Shown here: in pieces, positions 34,202 through 43,826 of the stretch
Layout of the letters: each line of letters opens with the position of its first letter
Numbering within the stretch: position 1 is the stretch's first letter
From: Sinomonas sp. ASV486
GTDB lineage: Bacteria > Actinomycetota > Actinomycetes > Actinomycetales > Micrococcaceae
Direction of reading: 5' to 3'
NCBI RefSeq assembly: GCF_030908215.1
Contig: NZ_JAVFJK010000001.1
Span: 248,001-312,000 of the forward strand
DNA length: 64,000 bases
The notes under the pieces: generated by a model
What the model was told of the DNA's origin: nothing
What the model saw: only the letters and a program-made list of their open reading frames with translations
Databases searched by the model: none
Program-made: the position numbers and the translations under genes

Positions 34202-35215
34202 TCACGCGTCGTAGCCGTTCGGATTGGCGTCCTGCCAGTGCCAGTGGTCCTCGATCATCTCGCGCAGGCTCCGTACGGCCCTCCACCCCAGATCCCGCGC
34301 AGCCTTGGACGCGTCCGCATAGCTCACGGCGACGTCGCCGGGCCGTCGCTCTACGATCCGGTACGGAATAGGGCGACCGGAAACTTCTGCATACATTCGG
34401 ATTACCTCCAACACCGAGTATCCGCGACCCGTGCCCAGGTTCCAGACGTCTACCCCGGTCCGTGACGCGATCCGGTCGAGTGCGGCCACGTGGCCCTCAG
34501 CTAGGTCCATGACGTGCAGGTAGTCGCGCACGCCTGTGCCGTCAGGGGTCGGGTAATCGCCTCCGAACACGCTGACGGCCTCGTACCGTCCCACGGCGAC
34601 CTGGCCGACGAACGGCACAAGGTTGTTTGGCACGCCGCGCGGGTCCTCCCCGATCTGCGCCGACGGATGTGCGCCGACCGGGTTGAAGTAGCGCAGGATC
34701 CCGATGCTCCAGCGCGGATCCGACGCCGCGAGATCCCGAAGGATGTCTTCGGTCATGAGCTTGGTTCGGCCATAGGGGTTCGTCACGGACAGGGGGTGGT
34801 CCTCCGCTGTGGGAACCGTCTCGGTAACCCCGTACACGGTGGCAGACGAGGAGAAGATGATCCGGCGAACGCCCGCCGCGTCCATGGCATCAAGCAGTTG
34901 GAGCGTCCCGCTGACGTTGTTGGTCATGTACCGCAGCGGTTTGGCGTTCGACTCGCCCACAGACTTGAGTCCGGCAAAATGGACGACGGCGTCGGGCCGG
35001 GTCTCGGCGAAAATCTCCTCGAGCAGGTGGCGGTCCAGCAGGTCGCCTTCGACGACGGGGATGTCGGAGCCCGCAAGATCTGAAGTGCGGCGTACAGCAT
35101 CACGCGAGGCGTTCGAGAAGTTGTCGACCACGGTCACCTCGTGGCCCGCCGCGATGAGCGAGAGGGACGTATGGGTGCCGAGGTAGCCCGCGCCCCCGGT
35201 GACGACGATCCTCAT
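34202..35215 (-). CDS. galE: UDP-glucose 4-epimerase
   Basis: 337 aa SDR enzyme interconverting UDP-Glc and UDP-Gal. NAD-binding VTGGAGYLGTHTSLSL, catalytic FSSSATVYG (Ser/Thr) and NPYGRTKLMTE (Tyr-x-x-x-Lys) are present, plus RYFNPVGAHPSAQIGEDP and RDYLHVMDLAEGHV typical of GalE. ATG at 35213-35215 overlaps the acyltransferase stop (ATGA). It supplies galactose-type donors to the local glycosyltransferases. Confidence 0.95.
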   Translation of the reverse strand: MRIVVTGGAGYLGTHTSLSLIAAGHEVTVVDNFSNASRDAVRRTSDLAGSDIPVVEGDLLDRHLLEEIFAETRPDAVVHFAGLKSVGESNAKPLRYMTNNVSGTLQLLDAMDAAGVRRIIFSSSATVYGVTETVPTAEDHPLSVTNPYGRTKLMTEDILRDLAASDPRWSIGILRYFNPVGAHPSAQIGEDPRGVPNNLVPFVGQVAVGRYEAVSVFGGDYPTPDGTGVRDYLHVMDLAEGHVAALDRIASRTGVDVWNLGTGRGYSVLEVIRMYAEVSGRPIPYRIVERRPGDVAVSYADASKAARDLGWRAVRSLREMIEDHWHWQDANPNGYDA

Positions 35216-36315
35216 GTAAGACGCCCCCTGTCCGTCCTCGCCGAGCGCGTCCAAGCCAGGCCTATCCCGGCGCCGGGTCGGAGGTTCTTGAGCGATAAGG
35301 CGGGTTTCTCGATCAACCGCCAGGACAGCCAGGCGAGCCCGAGCGCGATGGCCAGTGTGGCCACGGCGTTTGGCAGGACTCCCCAGGGCGCGGTCCCCAT
35401 GTCGACAAGCAACTGCTGCACAGGGAACGCGTAGATGTAGAGCCCGTAGGAGAGGTCATTGCGCGTTGTGACATCAGTCGTCGCGCGAGAGCCGACGGCC
35501 AGCAATAGGTACGCGAGCGGGACCTGACCAAGGCTTCCGTCCGCGCCGAGGTACCAGAGCGCGACATAGCTTGCGGCGGCCGCCGCGATGAGGCTCATCC
35601 GCACCGGGATTCGGCGGGCCGCAGCGTACATCGCGGCGCCAACGAGGAAGTAGCTGCCGAGGCGGCCGGCGTAGTGGTAGAAGCTTGTCGAGACGTGGAC
35701 CGGCCCTTCGATGAGCATCGACCCGGCAATGGACATCAAGGCGAGCGCCGTGAGGACTACGCCCATTCGGGATCGGATCCACGGGACGGTGAGGACCGCG
35801 CCCAATGCCAAGTAGGCGACGAACTCGTAGCCGAGGGTCCAGAGGGATCCGTCCCACACCGATGGGTACGGAACGTCTCCGAGTGTCTGACCGATACCCC
35901 ATTGCCGAACCGCGAGGAGAGCGTTGCCTATGACGAAGCCAGCCGCGGACAGCCAGTCCATCGGCCTGTGCTCGAGCGCCGCCGCCAGGGGCGAGAACAC
36001 GAGCGCGATGGCGAGGAGGCAGACGAGGAAGCCGGGAAAGATCCGGAGGATACGCCTTACCAAGTAGACGGGCAGCGATGTGCTGACCCTGCTCGCTGCG
36101 ATGAGATAACCGGAGACTGCAAAGAAGCCGTTGACGGCGATGTCGCTCAGGAACTCGAGGTGAGGCCCGGACAGGCTGCCGGTGAGAGGCCACGCGTGGC
36201 CGATGACGACGAGCAAGGCCAAGAACAGGCGAACCGCGTTGAGGCTGTTGGTACGGGAGCTCAACCGCGCCTGGAGAGACGGAGACGACGGGTCGAAGAC
36301 CACGTCAGTAGGCAC
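35212..36315 (-). CDS. acyltransferase family 3 (OafA/YrhL-like)
   Basis: 367 aa with about ten membrane helices. NSLNAVRLFLALLVVIGHAWPL carries the catalytic His; FFAVSGYLIAASR and SLWTLGYEFVAYL are family motifs. It O-acylates exported or lipid-linked polysaccharides. It has the same architecture as the fragment at the left edge of the window. GTG start overlapping the sugar-transferase stop by 11 bp. Confidence 0.9.
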   Translation of the reverse strand: MPTDVVFDPSSPSLQARLSSRTNSLNAVRLFLALLVVIGHAWPLTGSLSGPHLEFLSDIAVNGFFAVSGYLIAASRVSTSLPVYLVRRILRIFPGFLVCLLAIALVFSPLAAALEHRPMDWLSAAGFVIGNALLAVRQWGIGQTLGDVPYPSVWDGSLWTLGYEFVAYLALGAVLTVPWIRSRMGVVLTALALMSIAGSMLIEGPVHVSTSFYHYAGRLGSYFLVGAAMYAAARRIPVRMSLIAAAAASYVALWYLGADGSLGQVPLAYLLLAVGSRATTDVTTRNDLSYGLYIYAFPVQQLLVDMGTAPWGVLPNAVATLAIALGLAWLSWRLIEKPALSLKNLRPGAGIGLAWTRSARTDRGRLT

Positions 36316-37804
36316 CGTTCGAAGTGGCGACCGCCCGCACGGTCTTGATGAGGATCATGAGGTCCTGGATCATTGACCAGTTCTCGACGTAGTACAGGTC
36401 GAGCCGCATCGAGTCTTCCCACGAGAGATCGGAGCGCCCGCTCACCTGCCACAGGCCGGTGATGCCCGGCTTGACGAGGAGTCGCCGATGGGCGAAGTCG
36501 TCGTAGCCGGCAACCTCGACCGGCAGCGGCGGGCGTGGGCCAACGAGGCTCATGTCGCCCTTGAGGACGTTGAACAGCTGGGGAAGCTCATCGATCGAGT
36601 AGCGGCGGATGAACTGGCCGAAGCGGGTGACGCGCGGGTCCCGCTTCATCTTGAACAGGACGCCATTGCCATTGCTGGCCGCATGCAACTCATCGAGCCG
36701 GGACTCGGCATCCGACGCCATCGAACGGAACTTGAGCATGCGAAATGGGTCGCCGGCACGCCCGATCCTGATCTGGCGGAACAACGCGGAGCCCGGGCTG
36801 TCTGTCCGCACAAGTACCGCTACGACGAGCATCGGCACAGCGAGGACAGCCGTCAGGAGGCCCGCAACGACCAGATCGAAGCCCCGCTTCGCGACTCCTT
36901 GAGCGCCTTCGAGCTTGGGTGTGGTGACATGGATCAGCGGCAGCCCGGCTACGGGCTGCGTGTGGATGCGGGGTCCAGCGATGTCCGTGAGGGCTGGCGC
37001 CATGACCATAGAGATGTCCTGGGCAGCGAGCGCCCACCCGAGCTGACGGAGCGTCTCGGGGCGGATGGCGGCGCCGCCCGAGATCGCCACCGTGTCGACC
37101 TCGGTCGCGGAGATCGCGCTCAGGATCTCATCGAGCGAGGGGCCCGACCCGACGACAGGCAGGGGCAACTCAGGGCCGCCTACCTCGAGGTCGCCGAATC
37201 CGGGGACGAACGCTCCGATTGGGCGGTAGCCCGCCTCCGGGTGACGGCTCAGCTGGCGATTGAGGTGCTCGACCGAGTCGGCCGAGCCGACCAAAAGGAC
37301 CCGGGACAGCCGCCGTCCCGCCATGCGGTCATGCACCAGCACATTACGCAGGACCCAACGGCCGAAGAGGAGGGAAACGATGCCAAGTGGAAGCGCGATC
37401 GCGACGTAGCCGCGCGCCGTCTCGAGCTGGAACACATACGAGACGACGGCGACCCCTCCGAACAGCCACAGCGAGGCCGTCGCAACACGCTTGTACTCGG
37501 TGGGACCATAGCCAAGAATCCGCGTGTCGCGCGTCCCCCACAGGCCTAGCATCAGCACCCAGGCGATGGCGAGGGCACCGCCCACGAGCGCGTACGGGGT
37601 CTGCCTGATGAGGACGTCCAGCGTCGGGTCGTTGATCCCGAACCGCAGAAGCTGCGCGCCGACGACCGCCCAGATGACGGAGAGCAGGTCTACGAAAGCG
37701 ATCAGGGACTGCTGCGACCATGGCCAGATGGGTGCCGCTTCCCTCAGCCTCCGACGCGTCGCTGCGACGCCACTGCGGCTGGCGTCGGTCCGTCCGTTCC
37801 CCAT
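36305..37804 (-). CDS. initiating undecaprenyl-phosphate sugar phosphotransferase (WbaP/CpsE-like)
   Basis: 499 aa. Four N-terminal membrane helices, a CoA-binding-like middle domain, one more membrane segment (LVVAGLLTAVLAVPMLVVAVLV) and the C-terminal bacterial sugar transferase domain: FRQIRIGRAGDPFRMLKFRSM, RDPRVTRFGQFIRRYSIDELPQ, GDMSLVGPRPPLP and KPGITGLWQVSGRSDLSW. This enzyme loads the first sugar-1-phosphate on undecaprenyl phosphate and so starts the repeat unit. Start ATG at 37802-37804 with GGGGGC upstream. It heads the minus arm. Confidence 0.93.
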   Translation of the reverse strand: MGNGRTDASRSGVAATRRRLREAAPIWPWSQQSLIAFVDLLSVIWAVVGAQLLRFGINDPTLDVLIRQTPYALVGGALAIAWVLMLGLWGTRDTRILGYGPTEYKRVATASLWLFGGVAVVSYVFQLETARGYVAIALPLGIVSLLFGRWVLRNVLVHDRMAGRRLSRVLLVGSADSVEHLNRQLSRHPEAGYRPIGAFVPGFGDLEVGGPELPLPVVGSGPSLDEILSAISATEVDTVAISGGAAIRPETLRQLGWALAAQDISMVMAPALTDIAGPRIHTQPVAGLPLIHVTTPKLEGAQGVAKRGFDLVVAGLLTAVLAVPMLVVAVLVRTDSPGSALFRQIRIGRAGDPFRMLKFRSMASDAESRLDELHAASNGNGVLFKMKRDPRVTRFGQFIRRYSIDELPQLFNVLKGDMSLVGPRPPLPVEVAGYDDFAHRRLLVKPGITGLWQVSGRSDLSWEDSMRLDLYYVENWSMIQDLMILIKTVRAVATSNGAY

Positions 37805-37890
37805 AGTGCCCCCATGCGTCGTCTCAAGGCACCTTGAGCCGAGGCCTGGGGATGCCACGGGCCGACGTCAGAGCGTGGCCTTCAAGGCGA

Positions 37891-37896
37891 TAGACT
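37891..37896 (+). promoter_or_regulatory. -10 box for the plus-strand polysaccharide operon
   Basis: TAGACT lies 50 nt before the GTG at 37946, within the 141-bp divergent region. No good -35 is seen. Confidence 0.35.
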
Positions 37897-37945
37897 AGCG
37901 GACGTTTTGTGAACACGCCGAGTGATGGGGTGAGAGGGGGCATCC

Positions 37946-39055
37946 GTGCGTGTACTCTTTGTGACCCCGTGGAGCGTCCACGATCCAGCGGCGTGGTCCG
38001 GTGTCATACCGAAGATGTATGCAGCCCTCGCCTCCCGGGTGACGGTTGACGCCCTGGAGACGAGCCGTGCGGGGGACGCATGGGCTGATCGGGCCGCCGC
38101 CCGCATCATCGGCTCGTTCAGCTCTCGCGCCTACTTGGTTGGGCATGCTCTCGCAACGAGCAGGCGCCGAGGCCGGTACGTGGAGCGTGAGCTGCGGAAT
38201 CGTCCAGCGGATGTCGTTCTGGCCGTAGCGGCGTCGCAGGACATCGCGCTCCTGAAGGCCCCGGTACCCGTTGTGCAGATCACCGACGCCACCTTCGCGG
38301 CGATGAGCGGGTTCTACCCCCAATTCGACAATCTTCATCGCCTGTCCGCCGTGCAGGGGCGGATCATGTCGGGGAAGGCGCAGCGCCGTACGGCAGCCTT
38401 TGGAGTTGCCAGTGACTGGGCGCGGCAGTCGCTCATCGATGAGTACGGTGTGCATCCTGATACCTGCCGCGTCCTCCCGTTTGGGCCGGCTGTGGATGGG
38501 CCGTCACCCCTTGCCCGAGTCACGGGAAATGGCACCCTTCGGATCCTCGTCGTCTCGAGCGATTGGCAGCGCAAAGGCGGGGAGCATGCGGTCGAGGCTG
38601 TAGGGCGCCTTCGGGCTAAGGGTGTAGACGTATCACTGACTGTCGTCGGGAATGCCCCGCCGCTCCCACCCTGGATCACTGCGCTTGGTCGGATCGAGCG
38701 GGATAAGATGCCGGCGGTGTATGACTCGCACGATGTGCTGCTCGAGCTGGCCACGGCCAACGCAGGGGGCGTCACCATGACCGATGCTCACGCGTTCGGG
38801 CTCCCGGTTGTCGCGACGAATAGCGGCGGAACCGCCAGTATCGTGTCCCACGGCGAGACCGGCCTGCTCATTGAGCCGGGGACCGCAATGGTTGACCGGG
38901 CTGCAGACGCCTTGGCGTCCTTCGCCGATCCCATGGTCCGTGCGGGTCATTCGACGAGGGCCGCAGGTCGCCATGCGACTGTCCTGAATTGGGATGTGTG
39001 GGCCGAGGGTGTGCTTGACCTCTGCCGCACGGCCGCGGGGGACAGGCATGCTTGA
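37946..39055 (+). CDS. glycosyltransferase family 4
   Basis: 369 aa GT-B enzyme. N-terminal MRVLFVTPWSV; the C-terminal domain has LRILVVSSDWQRKGGEHAVEAV and the donor-site loop LLELATANAGGVTMTDAHAFGLPV, followed by VATNSGGTASIVSHGETGLLIEPG. GTG start with GAGAGGGGG upstream. First gene of the plus arm; overlaps the ABC transporter gene by 8 bp. Confidence 0.85.
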   Translation: MRVLFVTPWSVHDPAAWSGVIPKMYAALASRVTVDALETSRAGDAWADRAAARIIGSFSSRAYLVGHALATSRRRGRYVERELRNRPADVVLAVAASQDIALLKAPVPVVQITDATFAAMSGFYPQFDNLHRLSAVQGRIMSGKAQRRTAAFGVASDWARQSLIDEYGVHPDTCRVLPFGPAVDGPSPLARVTGNGTLRILVVSSDWQRKGGEHAVEAVGRLRAKGVDVSLTVVGNAPPLPPWITALGRIERDKMPAVYDSHDVLLELATANAGGVTMTDAHAFGLPVVATNSGGTASIVSHGETGLLIEPGTAMVDRAADALASFADPMVRAGHSTRAAGRHATVLNWDVWAEGVLDLCRTAAGDRHA

Positions 39056-40835
39056 CAAGCTCAAGACCGTCATGGGCCTCGTGCGCAGGCCGTGGCGCGG
39101 CTGGATGGCCGCGTCAGTGGTCGGGTCGGTGATTATCGCGGGGCTCGACATGCTGGGGGTCGCGGCGATGCTCCCCCTGATGCAGGTCGTCACAGGTGCG
39201 GACCGGAAGACGGGGGCCCTCGGCTTCATCTCCTCCGCCATCGGGTCAACAGAGCCCCAGATGCTCCTCATCGCGACGGCTTCCGTTGTGGCCCTGGCGT
39301 TCATCGTCAAGAGTGCGTTCAGTATCGTATTCCGCTGGTGGCTGCTGGGGCACGCTACGGCGCTCGAGGCTGAGGCGGCCACCGAGCTGATGCGGCGCTA
39401 CGTCATGGCGCCCTATGCGACCCACCGCGAGCGCAAGCTCGCCGAGGTTCACCGCAACATCTCGGGGGCCATACCCCAGACGTTCTCGCAGGTCGTGCTC
39501 GGCATATTGAGCCTCGCGGCGGACGCACTTACCCTCGTCGCGATCGGCGTCGTGCTGTTTGCCGTATCCCCGTGGGCCACGCTCCTCGCCGTCGTCCTGT
39601 TTCTTGCGATGGGCTGGGGAACCCAAGCGGGCCTCAAACACCGGTATGGCGTCATCGGCGAGACTATGGCGCAGTCCGATCTCGATGCCTGGGCTGCTCT
39701 CATGCCGGGTATCAACGGGTTCCGCGAGTCGCGGCTCGCGGCAGCGGGAAGCGTGTTCGTGAGTCGCTTTGCTCGCGCCAAGGCGGACAGGGCGAGGGCT
39801 TCGCGCGAATTGTCCCTTGTCTCTGAGCTTCCGAAATACGTGCTTGAGATCGGCCTCGTCGTCGCCATCGCCGCCGTCGCAGTGCTCCTGTTCGCCACAG
39901 GGACCCCCGACCAGGCCTTGTCCGTGATCGGCGTGTTTGCCGCGGGATCGACGCGAATCCTCCCGACCATCAACCGGCTCGTCGCAACGAGCGGCGTGAT
40001 CCGCGCCGGACAGGTTGGTCTTCGCATCCTGTCCGATGAGGTGCAGTCTCTGGACCAACACCGTGACTACGAGGAGTACCCTTCCGCGGTCCGCTCCTAC
40101 AGGGGAGACATCGAGCTCGATGGTGTCGAATTCAGCTTCGTGGACTCGACCGAGCCCGTCCTCCGGTCGGTGAACGTCACCATCGAGGAGGGGCAGACCA
40201 CGGCGTTTGTCGGTTCCAGCGGAGCAGGGAAGAGTACCCTGCTGGATGTCATCCTTGGCCTGCTCGAACCGACCGCGGGTACGGTGCGGTGTGGTGGACG
40301 CGAGATTCGGGCCGATCTGGCCGGCTGGTACGCCGGTCTTGGCGTGGTGCCGCAGGACGTGTTCCTCCTCGACGACTCCCTCGAGAGCAATATCGCCTTC
40401 GCCGAGGACCCGAGGAGTATCGATCGCGCCCGGCTGAACCGGGCTCTGTCCATGTCCCAGCTCGACGAGCTGGTCGCGGGGCTTCCGGAGGGCCTGTCGA
40501 CGCGCCTGGGTGAGCGAGGCGTTCGGATGTCGGGCGGACAGAGGCAGCGGATCGGCATTGCCCGCGCACTGTACCGTGAACCCGGCGTACTCGTACTCGA
40601 TGAGGCCACCTCGGCCCTCGATAACGTCACTGAGCATCGGCTGACGGAGACGATCGATGCGCTGAGCGGGTCGATGACTATCATCATCGTTGCCCACCGG
40701 CTCTCGACGGTGCGGCATGCGGACAAGATCGTCTACATGGCGAATGGGTCGGTCGAGTCGGAGGGAACGTTCGACGCATTGGTGGAGGCAAGTCCCGGAT
40801 TCAGCCAGCTGGTGGCGCTTGGGAGACTCGTTTGA
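39048..40835 (+). CDS. ABC exporter, membrane and ATPase domains fused (lipid-linked oligosaccharide flippase type)
   Basis: 595 aa. Residues 1-335 have six membrane helices. Residues 350-595 are the ATPase: Walker A GSSGAGKSTLL (389-399), signature MSGGQRQRIGIARAL, Walker B VLVLDEATSALD and H-loop IVAHRLST. It belongs with MsbA/PglK-type half-transporters that flip lipid-linked sugars. As the only exporter in the locus, and in the absence of a Wzx-type flippase, it is the likely flippase for the repeat unit. ATG at 39048-39050; the previous gene's stop overlaps by 8 bp. Confidence 0.9.
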   Translation: MLDKLKTVMGLVRRPWRGWMAASVVGSVIIAGLDMLGVAAMLPLMQVVTGADRKTGALGFISSAIGSTEPQMLLIATASVVALAFIVKSAFSIVFRWWLLGHATALEAEAATELMRRYVMAPYATHRERKLAEVHRNISGAIPQTFSQVVLGILSLAADALTLVAIGVVLFAVSPWATLLAVVLFLAMGWGTQAGLKHRYGVIGETMAQSDLDAWAALMPGINGFRESRLAAAGSVFVSRFARAKADRARASRELSLVSELPKYVLEIGLVVAIAAVAVLLFATGTPDQALSVIGVFAAGSTRILPTINRLVATSGVIRAGQVGLRILSDEVQSLDQHRDYEEYPSAVRSYRGDIELDGVEFSFVDSTEPVLRSVNVTIEEGQTTAFVGSSGAGKSTLLDVILGLLEPTAGTVRCGGREIRADLAGWYAGLGVVPQDVFLLDDSLESNIAFAEDPRSIDRARLNRALSMSQLDELVAGLPEGLSTRLGERGVRMSGGQRQRIGIARALYREPGVLVLDEATSALDNVTEHRLTETIDALSGSMTIIIVAHRLSTVRHADKIVYMANGSVESEGTFDALVEASPGFSQLVALGRLV

Positions 40836-42019
40836 CCATTGTCGCGATATCGCCCCAGCTTCCGTGCGCCAATCCCAACAACGCCGGGGCCAAGTATGTC
40901 CACTTTGTCGAGCAGGCCTGGGGCACTCGGGACTGCATCTTCTACGTTCCCGACGGCGACTCCTCCCGCAGAGCAGCTCGGGGCCAGCTAGTTCCCCGTC
41001 ACGACTTCGTGGGAGGTAGGCCACGACGCGAGCGGTGGGCGCATGTCCTGCGCCTTACGGTCAACGTGGTTCTGCCCATCCTTGGTCCTCCCAACTACCT
41101 AGGTGGGGTCGTCTTCAGGCGGGATGTGCGCAGAGCGATCAGCGGAGCAGTGATTGTCGACCTCCAGTGGGAAGAAGTCGGGACGATCCTTCCGTTCGTT
41201 CGCGGCATGAACCCCTCGGCCCGCATCGTGTGCACGCTGCACGACGTGCTGTCCCAGCGTTTTTCGCGCTCGCGCGACCGGGCTACGACGCCGCTGCGGC
41301 GCTTGAGGTGGGCGTGGGCGGCCATGCTTGCCCGCAGGCTTGAGCAAGCGCTGATGCGCCGGGCCGATGAGGTCGTGGTGCTCAGTGAGAAGGACCGCGG
41401 CCTCTTGCCACCCGGCCGGGCACGGGTGCATGTGGTCAATCCGCCACTCGCACCCGATGAGCCTCCGTCGGGCCGCACGCCCGAGCCTGGGACAATGCTC
41501 TTCGTTGCCGCCCTCTACCGTTGGGACAACGCCGAGGGCCTGGCTTGGTTCATCACGGAGTGCCTGCCCCTGATCAAGCGCCGTGTCCCCTCGGCCAAAC
41601 TCCGGGTCGCGGGCGCAGGCGCGGGCCTCGAGCTGCGGTCGCTGGCCGCCGCACAGGGAGTCGAATTGCTCGACTTCGTCGAGGATCTGGCTCCTCTCTA
41701 CGCTCAGGCGGCGGTCGTCGTCGTCCCGCTGCTTCATGGTGCCGGAACAAAGTTCAAGGTCATCGATGCGCTTGTTACGGGCGTGCCGGTCGTGACAACG
41801 AGCGTCGGTGCCGAGGGGATCGGCACCGAACTGCACTATGCCGGCGTCATGGATCAGGCCGTCGAGTTCGCTGAGCGCGTGGTTGATGTCCTCGAGAACA
41901 GCGTGCATTTCGAGCAACGTGCGCGCGAGGCACAGAATTGGGCCATGGCGCATTACGGCCGGGAACAGTTCCTAGCGTCAATGGAGCGAATCTACGCCAT
42001 GGGGGAGCAGAGGGCATGA
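40832..42019 (+). CDS. glycosyltransferase family 4
   Basis: 395 aa GT-B enzyme. The TTG start overlaps the ABC transporter stop (TTGA). The C-terminal domain has TMLFVAALYRWDNAEGLAWF, VELLDFVEDLAPLYAQAAVVV and PLLHGAGTKFKVIDALVTGVPV, the donor-binding region. A conserved N-terminal VAISPQLPCANPNNAGAKYV is unusual for GT4. Coupled to the next gene by ATGA. Confidence 0.82.
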   Translation: MTIVAISPQLPCANPNNAGAKYVHFVEQAWGTRDCIFYVPDGDSSRRAARGQLVPRHDFVGGRPRRERWAHVLRLTVNVVLPILGPPNYLGGVVFRRDVRRAISGAVIVDLQWEEVGTILPFVRGMNPSARIVCTLHDVLSQRFSRSRDRATTPLRRLRWAWAAMLARRLEQALMRRADEVVVLSEKDRGLLPPGRARVHVVNPPLAPDEPPSGRTPEPGTMLFVAALYRWDNAEGLAWFITECLPLIKRRVPSAKLRVAGAGAGLELRSLAAAQGVELLDFVEDLAPLYAQAAVVVVPLLHGAGTKFKVIDALVTGVPVVTTSVGAEGIGTELHYAGVMDQAVEFAERVVDVLENSVHFEQRAREAQNWAMAHYGREQFLASMERIYAMGEQRA

Positions 42020-42927
42020 GAACAGTAGCGACGCCGGAGATCACGGTAGTCATTCCCGTGCGGAATGGAGAGGCCACGCTCCGGGAGCAGCTCTTGGCTC
42101 TCGCGAGCCAGACGGACGCCCCAGCCTTCGAGATCGTAGTCTCGGACAACGGCTCGACCGACGGCACGGCGGAGATCTGCACATCGCTTGGGAATCAGAT
42201 ACCGGGCCTGCGCGTCGTCGATTCAGGCGATCGGCCCGGGGTGGCCCATGCGCGCAACGAGGGGGTGAGGGCCGCCGCCGCTCCGTACGTCGTGTTCTGT
42301 GACGCCGACGACCGGGTCACCCCCGGGTGGCTCCGGTCCCTGGGAGATGCGCTGCGCAGGTACGACGCCGTCGGCGGAATGGTTGTGGTGGACGTGGCTG
42401 ACGCGTCGGCCGAGCTTGGCGACATGGCCCCCAACGCCGAAGGCCTCGGATCCGTGTTCGGGCACCTACCCTACGCCGTCGGGGCAAACCTCGGCGTCCG
42501 CCGAGACGTATACCTTGCCCTAGGTGGTATGGACGAGTCATTCCCTCACGGGCATGAAGAGGTGGACTTCGCCTGGCGGCTCCAGAATGCCGGATACACG
42601 CTCGGCTGGGCACCTGATGCGCGCGTCCTGTACCGCCAGCGGACGACGAGGCGGGGCGCCTTCCGGCAGGCCCGGAACTATGGGGAGTCCTCCATCCAGC
42701 TGTGGACGAGGCACTCACAGTCCCTCCCTGTGGGGGCCGTGTCCCTGCGGATCAGTGTGCGGAACCTCGGCCGAGAACTCCTCGGTCTCCCTCGGCTCGC
42801 CAGCCAGAGGAGCGGCCTCGGGACGGCCCGGGCTCTGGGCTGGACTGCCGGGGTCCTGGCAGGTCATTTGCGGTACCGGAAGTTCGGCTCCTCGCCCGCA
42901 CCGCGACTCATGGAGTCTCCCCAGTGA
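42016..42927 (+). CDS. glycosyltransferase family 2
   Basis: 303 aa GT-A enzyme. TVVIPVRNGEATLREQ, VVSDNGSTDGTAEIC and the DXD-like FCDADDRVTPGWL are followed by LGGMDESFPHGHEEVDFAWRL (acceptor/catalytic Asp). A C-terminal hydrophobic stretch is weak. ATG start in an ATGA overlap, and a GTGA overlap downstream. Confidence 0.88.
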   Translation: MRTVATPEITVVIPVRNGEATLREQLLALASQTDAPAFEIVVSDNGSTDGTAEICTSLGNQIPGLRVVDSGDRPGVAHARNEGVRAAAAPYVVFCDADDRVTPGWLRSLGDALRRYDAVGGMVVVDVADASAELGDMAPNAEGLGSVFGHLPYAVGANLGVRRDVYLALGGMDESFPHGHEEVDFAWRLQNAGYTLGWAPDARVLYRQRTTRRGAFRQARNYGESSIQLWTRHSQSLPVGAVSLRISVRNLGRELLGLPRLASQRSGLGTARALGWTAGVLAGHLRYRKFGSSPAPRLMESPQ

Positions 42928-43826
42928 CCTCGGTGACTGCCGTCATTCCGCACTACGGCGACCCGGCCACGGCCCTTGCGCTCGTTCGGAGTCTCCAGAC
43001 TCAGAGGGGCGGCCTCCTCGCGGGGATCGTGGTGTCGGACGACGCCTCTCCGGTTCCTTTCCCGGAAACGGAAGGGGTCCACGTTGTGCGCCGGGAGCGC
43101 AACGGAGGCTTCGGATCTGCGGTGAACACCGGCATGGAACGGGTCGAGACTGAGCTGGCCCTTGTGCTCAACAGCGACCTCGAGATCGGTGCTACGTTCG
43201 TCGAGGATCTGGTCCGGGCCGCGTACCCGTGGCAGCCCGCCGTCGTGAGTCCTCATGTGGTGCGGCCAAATGGGGTGCAGGAATGGATCGGCGCCCACTT
43301 CCCGAGCCCTGCGCACCACGCCACCGAATGGCTGTCCCCCCTTGCAAGGTTCCGCGAATCCGACGCTTGGCGCGAGGGTGTGGGCATCGACTCCCGGTGC
43401 ACCGAAGGCGTTGTCGTTCCGGTGGATTGGGTCAAGGGAGCAGCGATGCTTATCCCGGTCGGGCCGTTCCGCGCGGTCGGCGGATTCGACGAGGCGTACT
43501 TCATGTTCGCCGAGGAGGTGGACCTCCAGCGCCGGCTCCGAGAGGTCGGCGTGCCGAGCATCTTCGCCGGAACCGTCACCGTCACCCACGAGGGCGGCGG
43601 GTCCTCCGACCCGGAGCGCAGGCGTCACTGGCTCGTGGAATCGAGACTCAAGTACGCGGCAAAGTGGGGTGGCGAGTCGGCCCTCAAGGCCTCCCTCGCG
43701 ACGGCGTCGGTGGTCAACTTCGGAGTCAACGCACTCCGACAGGTGGCCGGACGAGATGTCGACTCTGTTGCCACCCTGCGCCGTGAGCTCGGCTACCTCA
43801 AGCCAGGCCAGGAGCGCGGGCAGTGA
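42924..43826 (+). CDS. glycosyltransferase family 2 (rhamnosyltransferase-like)
   Basis: 300 aa. TAVIPHYGDPATALALV, NGGFGSAVNTGMER, LALVLNSDLEIGATF (DXD-equivalent Asp) and AVGGFDEAYFMFAEEVDLQRR match the GT2 group containing rhamnosyltransferases. GTG start overlapping the previous stop. The sugar is not determined. Confidence 0.85.
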   Translation: MTSVTAVIPHYGDPATALALVRSLQTQRGGLLAGIVVSDDASPVPFPETEGVHVVRRERNGGFGSAVNTGMERVETELALVLNSDLEIGATFVEDLVRAAYPWQPAVVSPHVVRPNGVQEWIGAHFPSPAHHATEWLSPLARFRESDAWREGVGIDSRCTEGVVVPVDWVKGAAMLIPVGPFRAVGGFDEAYFMFAEEVDLQRRLREVGVPSIFAGTVTVTHEGGGSSDPERRRHWLVESRLKYAAKWGGESALKASLATASVVNFGVNALRQVAGRDVDSVATLRRELGYLKPGQERGQ